From CBDTYW01 sp965364735 (GTDB lineage Bacteria; Actinomycetota; Nitriliruptoria; Nitriliruptorales; Nitriliruptoraceae), in NCBI GenBank assembly GCA_965364735.1, contig CBDTYW010000165.1, positions 1 to 8,476 on the forward strand: a DNA stretch of 8,476 nucleotides, given 5' to 3'. Shown one piece after another: positions 6,472 through 8,476 of this stretch. Within the stretch, counting starts at the first letter, position 1; every line of letters starts with the position of its first letter. Under the pieces are notes generated by a model. That model searched no databases. It saw only the letters and a program-made list of their open reading frames with translations, and was not told where the DNA came from. The translations under genes were made by a program, and so were the position numbers.

Positions 6472-6485
6472 TCACCCTGATCACC
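6468..6485 (+). repeat. Perfect 9-base tandem duplication across the atpB stop codon
   Basis: CTGATCACC occurs twice in direct succession (6468-6476 and 6477-6485). The first copy contains the last two bases of the final sense codon's neighbour and the TGA stop at 6469-6471. The TCACC of the second copy can pair with GGTGA at 6496-6500 (5 bp, 10-base loop). The function is unknown; a slippage duplication is the simplest explanation. Confidence 0.5.
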
Positions 6486-6545
6486 ACCAGTTCTCGGTGA
6501 GGCTCCCGCTTCACCGTCGCACGACCCGCAAACTGCACAACCCCA

Positions 6546-6564
6546 GCGTTCCGCGTCGGAACGC
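6546..6564 (+). promoter_or_regulatory. 8-bp stem-loop just upstream of the atpE ribosome-binding site
   Basis: GCGTTCCG (6546-6553) pairs perfectly with CGGAACGC (6557-6564) around a CGT loop. The hairpin ends 6 bases before the AGGAG of atpE (6571-6575). No T-run follows, so it is not an intrinsic terminator. A role in message stability, processing or strong translation of the highly needed c subunit is inferred from its position. Confidence 0.55.
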
Positions 6565-6581
6565 CAACACAGGAGATACTC

Positions 6582-6788
6582 ATGGAGGTCATCGGTAAGG
6601 GACTCGCGTTCGGTCTCGGAGCCATCGGCCCGGGCATCGGCATCGGGTTCCTCGTCGGCAAGGCGATCGAGGCCATGGCCCGTCAGCCTGAGGCCGAGGG
6701 ATCGATCCGCCAGACCATGCTGCTGGGCATCGCGTTCGTCGAGGCGCTCGCGCTCTTCGGCTTCGTGCTCGCTCTGATCCTCAGCTGA
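6582..6788 (+). CDS. atpE: F-type ATP synthase subunit c (c-ring proteolipid)
   Basis: Subunit c is a two-helix hairpin that oligomerises into the rotating ring and carries protons. Helix 1 contains the glycine-rich packing motif GAIGPGIGIG (13-22), the polar loop RQP is at 34-36, and helix 2 has the ion-binding carboxylate Glu54 in GIAFVEALALFG. In the sodium-type c subunit of Ilyobacter, a Gln in helix 1 and Ser/Thr after the Glu bind Na+. Here the positions are Ile and Ala, so proton coupling is inferred. At 68 residues it is at the short end for the family because the N-terminal arm before helix 1 is short. The start is secure: AGGAG at 6571-6575 with a 6-base spacer, the best site in the cluster. 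Confidence 0.97.
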   Translation: MEVIGKGLAFGLGAIGPGIGIGFLVGKAIEAMARQPEAEGSIRQTMLLGIAFVEALALFGFVLALILS

Positions 6789-6816
6789 CGTCGGTCGCAT
6801 CGACCAGCCCAGCTGA
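6781..6816 (+). promoter_or_regulatory. Nested inverted repeat in the atpE-atpF spacer
   Basis: TCAGCTG (6781-6787), overlapping the atpE stop, can pair with CAGCTGA (6810-6816). Inside it GGTCG (6793-6797) pairs with CGACC (6801-6805) around a CAT loop. The structure ends 4 bases before the AAGGAG site of atpF. There is no T-run, so termination is unlikely; separate control of c and b subunit synthesis is a possible role. Confidence 0.45.
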
Positions 6817-6831
6817 CTTCAAGGAGCACAC

Positions 6832-7368
6832 ATGAACACGCTGCTACTCGCAACCGCAGCCGAGCCAGGCGCGCTCGACCTCATCCTGCCGGCCCCGGCA
6901 GAGCTGGTCTATGGCGCGATCGCGTTCCTCGCGGTCTTCCTGGTGATCAAGGCGAAGGCCTTCCCGGCGCTGGACAAGGCGCTCGACGCCCGGTCCGACG
7001 CCATCCAGGGAAAGATGGAAGCGTCCGAGCGTGCGCTGCAGGAGGCCGAAGAGGCCAAGCGCGGCTACGAGTCGAACATCCAGAACGCCCAGGGCGAGGC
7101 CAACCGCATCATCGACGAGGCCAAGCAGACCGCTGAGGCGCTGCGTCGCGACATCGTCGCGAAGGCGGAGTCCGAGGCGCAGACGATCGTTGCCCGTGCC
7201 CAGCAGGATGCAGCCGCCGAGCGCGACCGCAACCTGCAGGAGCTGCGCGGCAAGGTCGGCACGCTGTCGGTCGAGCTCGCATCGAAGATCGTCGAGAAGG
7301 AACTGGACGCGTCCGCGCACCAGGGCCTCGTCGACCAGTACATCAACCGGCTGGCCAGCTCGAACTGA
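6832..7368 (+). CDS. atpF: F-type ATP synthase subunit b (peripheral stalk)
   Basis: Subunit b anchors the stator: one membrane helix holds subunit a, and a long coiled coil reaches up to delta and alpha. The 178-residue product has a short N-terminus, one membrane helix at about 24-40 (ELVYGAIAFLAVFLVIK) and the FPALDKALDAR transition. A long Ala/Glu/Arg-rich helix from about 55 to 150 lacks prolines, and the terminal LASKIVEKEL element is typical of delta-binding ends. Length and motifs fit an actinobacterial b subunit. It is not fused to delta, unlike the mycobacterial protein. The AAGGAG site at 6821-6826, 5 bases before the ATG, supports the start. Confidence 0.96.
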   Translation: MNTLLLATAAEPGALDLILPAPAELVYGAIAFLAVFLVIKAKAFPALDKALDARSDAIQGKMEASERALQEAEEAKRGYESNIQNAQGEANRIIDEAKQTAEALRRDIVAKAESEAQTIVARAQQDAAAERDRNLQELRGKVGTLSVELASKIVEKELDASAHQGLVDQYINRLASSN

Positions 7369-7388
7369 GCTGACCTTCACCAGCTGAC
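7368..7388 (+). repeat. Paired AGCTGAC repeats after atpF
   Basis: AGCTGACC occurs at 7368-7375, beginning on the last base of the atpF stop, and again at 7382-7389. AGCTG (7368-7372) can pair with CAGCT (7381-7385) as a 5-bp stem. AGCTGAC also occurs twice in the atpE-atpF spacer (6783-6789 and 6811-6817), so the element recurs between these genes. Confidence 0.4.
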
Positions 7389-7416
7389 CACCCCTGCAGG
7401 ACGAGGACGGATCGCC

Positions 7417-7947
7417 ATGAGCGGACGCATCGACACCCACGCAGCCGCGATCGTGCAGATCTCGGCAGCCGAAGGCGCGCTCGACGTCGTCGAGACCCAG
7501 CTGCTGGAGATCGCTCGCGCGGTCGACAGCAACTCTGCTCTGCGCGAGCGGCTCGGCGACATCCACATGCCCGTCGGGCAGCGTCTGGCGTTCATCGAGT
7601 CGCAGGCCCTCTCGGCTGCGCACCCGGCCACGCGCTCGGCGCTCGCGCTGATCATCTCGGCCGAGCTCGGCGGTGACCTCACCGACGTCGCACGCGCGGT
7701 GGCCCAGCGGGCCGCCACATCGCGAGACGAGGAGCTCGCCGAGGTCAGCGTCGCCGTGGCGCTCAGCGACGAGCAGAAGGCCGCGCTCAAGCGCGCGCTG
7801 GAGCAGGCCACGGGCCGGACGCTGGACGTCAAGTTCTTCGTCGACCCGTCGATCCTCGGCGGAGTCCGCGCGAAGATCGGCGACAGCGTCATCGACGGCT
7901 CGATCGCCGCACGCCTCTCCGAGGTTCGTTCGCGGCTGTCTGCCTGA
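7417..7947 (+). CDS. atpH: F-type ATP synthase subunit delta (OSCP)
   Basis: Delta sits on top of F1 and ties the alpha subunit N-termini to the b stalk. The 176-residue length is normal for an unfused delta. The N-terminal helical domain covers about residues 1-105. The C-terminal domain has the diagnostic sequence DPSILGGVRAKIGDSVIDGS followed by ARLSEVRSRL, matching the family signature GG-x-x-x-x-IGD-x-x-x-DGS. The weakly conserved N-terminal half is typical of delta. The ATG is preceded by GAGGA at 7403-7407 with a 9-base spacer. It lies 48 bases after atpF and 94 bases before atpA. Confidence 0.95.
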   Translation: MSGRIDTHAAAIVQISAAEGALDVVETQLLEIARAVDSNSALRERLGDIHMPVGQRLAFIESQALSAAHPATRSALALIISAELGGDLTDVARAVAQRAATSRDEELAEVSVAVALSDEQKAALKRALEQATGRTLDVKFFVDPSILGGVRAKIGDSVIDGSIAARLSEVRSRLSA

Positions 7948-7953
7948 CACCGC
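7932..7953 (+). promoter_or_regulatory. Hairpin over the atpH stop codon
   Basis: GCGG (7932-7935) and TGTC (7937-7940) pair with GACA (7946-7949) and CCGC (7950-7953), leaving C7936 as a one-base bulge and TGCCT as the loop. This eight-pair stem contains the TGA stop at 7945-7947. No T-run follows. It could mark an RNA-processing or stability site, but GC-rich chance pairing is also possible. Confidence 0.4.
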
Positions 7954-8041
7954 TGCTCGACGGCGCTGCACGACGGCACCACAGCACCCCCACGCACATC
8001 ATCCGGGCCCACGACGGCCCACGCACACGAGGACGCACGCG
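7948..8041 (+). other. C- and A-rich atpH-atpA spacer with short direct repeats
   Basis: This 94-base spacer is unusually rich in C and A on the sense strand. It holds repeated words: CACGACGGC at 7969-7977 and 8010-8018, CCCACGCACA at 7989-7998 and 8018-8027, and GGCCCACG at 8006-8013 and 8016-8023. A 5-bp stem, GGGCC (8005-8009) with GGCCC (8016-8020), is possible. Its end provides the atpA site GAGGA at 8029-8033. No gene or terminator is seen in it. Confidence 0.4.
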
Positions 8042-8476
8042 ATGTCAGACCTCAGCATCCGGCCCGAGGACATCACGGCCGCGCTCAAGGACATGGTCGA
8101 CGGCTACACGCCGACCATGTCCCAGGAGCAGGTCGGCCGAGTCGAGTCGACCGGCGACGGCATCGCCACGATCACGGGCCTGCCCGGGACCATGGCGAAC
8201 GAGCTGCTCGACTTCGGCAACGGGGTCTTCGGCATGGCGATGAACCTCGACGAGCACTCCATCGGCGCGGCGATCTTCGACTCCGCGTCCTCCGTCGAGG
8301 AGGGCATGACGGTCAAGCGGACCGAGTCCGTGCTGTCGATCCCCGTCGGTGACGCCATGCTCGGCCGCGTGGTCGACCCGCTTGGTCGCCCGATCGACGG
8401 CAAGGGTCCGCTCGACGCCGCGAAGCTCGAAGGCACCCGTCCGCTCGAGGTCCAGGCTGCAGGCGTCACCGAGCGC
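8042..8476 (+). CDS. atpA: F-type ATP synthase subunit alpha, N-terminal part (3' end outside window)
   Basis: Alpha forms, with beta, the catalytic hexamer of F1 and holds the non-catalytic nucleotide sites. The first 145 codons are present and open to the window edge. Residues 1-25 are the helical N-terminus that binds delta. The beta-barrel domain follows with VGRVESTGDGIATITGLPG and GMAMNLDEHSIGAAIF. The start of the nucleotide-binding domain is the canonical VGDAMLGRVVDPLGRPIDG (102-120). The Walker A motif, expected around residue 170, lies beyond the end. The ATG has GAGGA at 8029-8033 with an 8-base spacer. The gamma, beta and epsilon genes are expected downstream by operon convention, but are not seen. 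Confidence 0.97.
   Translation, partial: MSDLSIRPEDITAALKDMVDGYTPTMSQEQVGRVESTGDGIATITGLPGTMANELLDFGNGVFGMAMNLDEHSIGAAIFDSASSVEEGMTVKRTESVLSIPVGDAMLGRVVDPLGRPIDGKGPLDAAKLEGTRPLEVQAAGVTER

Noticed and set aside
1..8476. A novel defence, mobile or biosynthetic system
   Set aside because: Every sizeable open frame with plausible coding character belongs to a known housekeeping family. There are no transposase, integrase, toxin-antitoxin, CRISPR or phage-like genes and no long repeats.

Overview
The window is a high-GC, densely coding chromosomal segment in which all twelve genes lie on the + strand. The strong G/C third-position bias, GTG starts, TAGGAT/TAGGCT-like -10 elements and gene order all point to an actinobacterium. 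The order prmC - tsaC - (wecA) - atpI - atpB-E-F-H-A matches the prmC/sua5/rfe/atp neighbourhood I know from Mycobacterium and other Actinomycetota. Subunits b and delta are separate genes here, unlike the mycobacterial b-delta fusion. I cannot name the genus; a deep-branching actinobacterial class is possible but not demonstrated.

Layout. Positions 1-309 are the 3' end of prmC (release-factor glutamine methyltransferase). Positions 328-1086 are tsaC/sua5, for the threonylcarbamoyl-AMP step of tRNA t6A synthesis. Positions 1177-1938 encode a DPM1/Ppm1-type polyprenol-phosphate mannose synthase. Positions 1978-3237 are glyA (serine hydroxymethyltransferase). A wecA/tagO-type polyprenyl-phosphate GlcNAc-1-phosphate transferase follows, probably 3352-4563. 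The F-type ATP synthase cluster then begins: an AtpZ-like small membrane protein (4645-5001), atpI (5039-5623), atpB/a (5620-6471), atpE/c (6582-6788), atpF/b (6832-7368), atpH/delta (7417-7947) and the first 145 codons of atpA/alpha (8042 to the window edge).

How the genes work together. The upstream half combines translation quality functions (PrmC, TsaC), one-carbon metabolism (GlyA) and two enzymes acting on the same class of lipid carrier. These are the mannose transferase and the GlcNAc-1-phosphate transferase, both using polyprenyl phosphate for cell-envelope glycans. The downstream half builds the membrane Fo sector and the peripheral stalk, then enters F1. AtpZ and AtpI probably help c-ring assembly or ion supply. 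The c subunit has a proton-type rather than a sodium-type binding site.

I found no mobile element, CRISPR array, tRNA, rRNA, phage gene or defence system, and no new protein system. The least ordinary content is non-coding. Small hairpins or repeats sit in the spacers around atpE, atpF, atpH and atpA, and possible leaderless or near-leaderless promoters lie before wecA and atpZ. No gene-free stretch exceeds about 110 bases.
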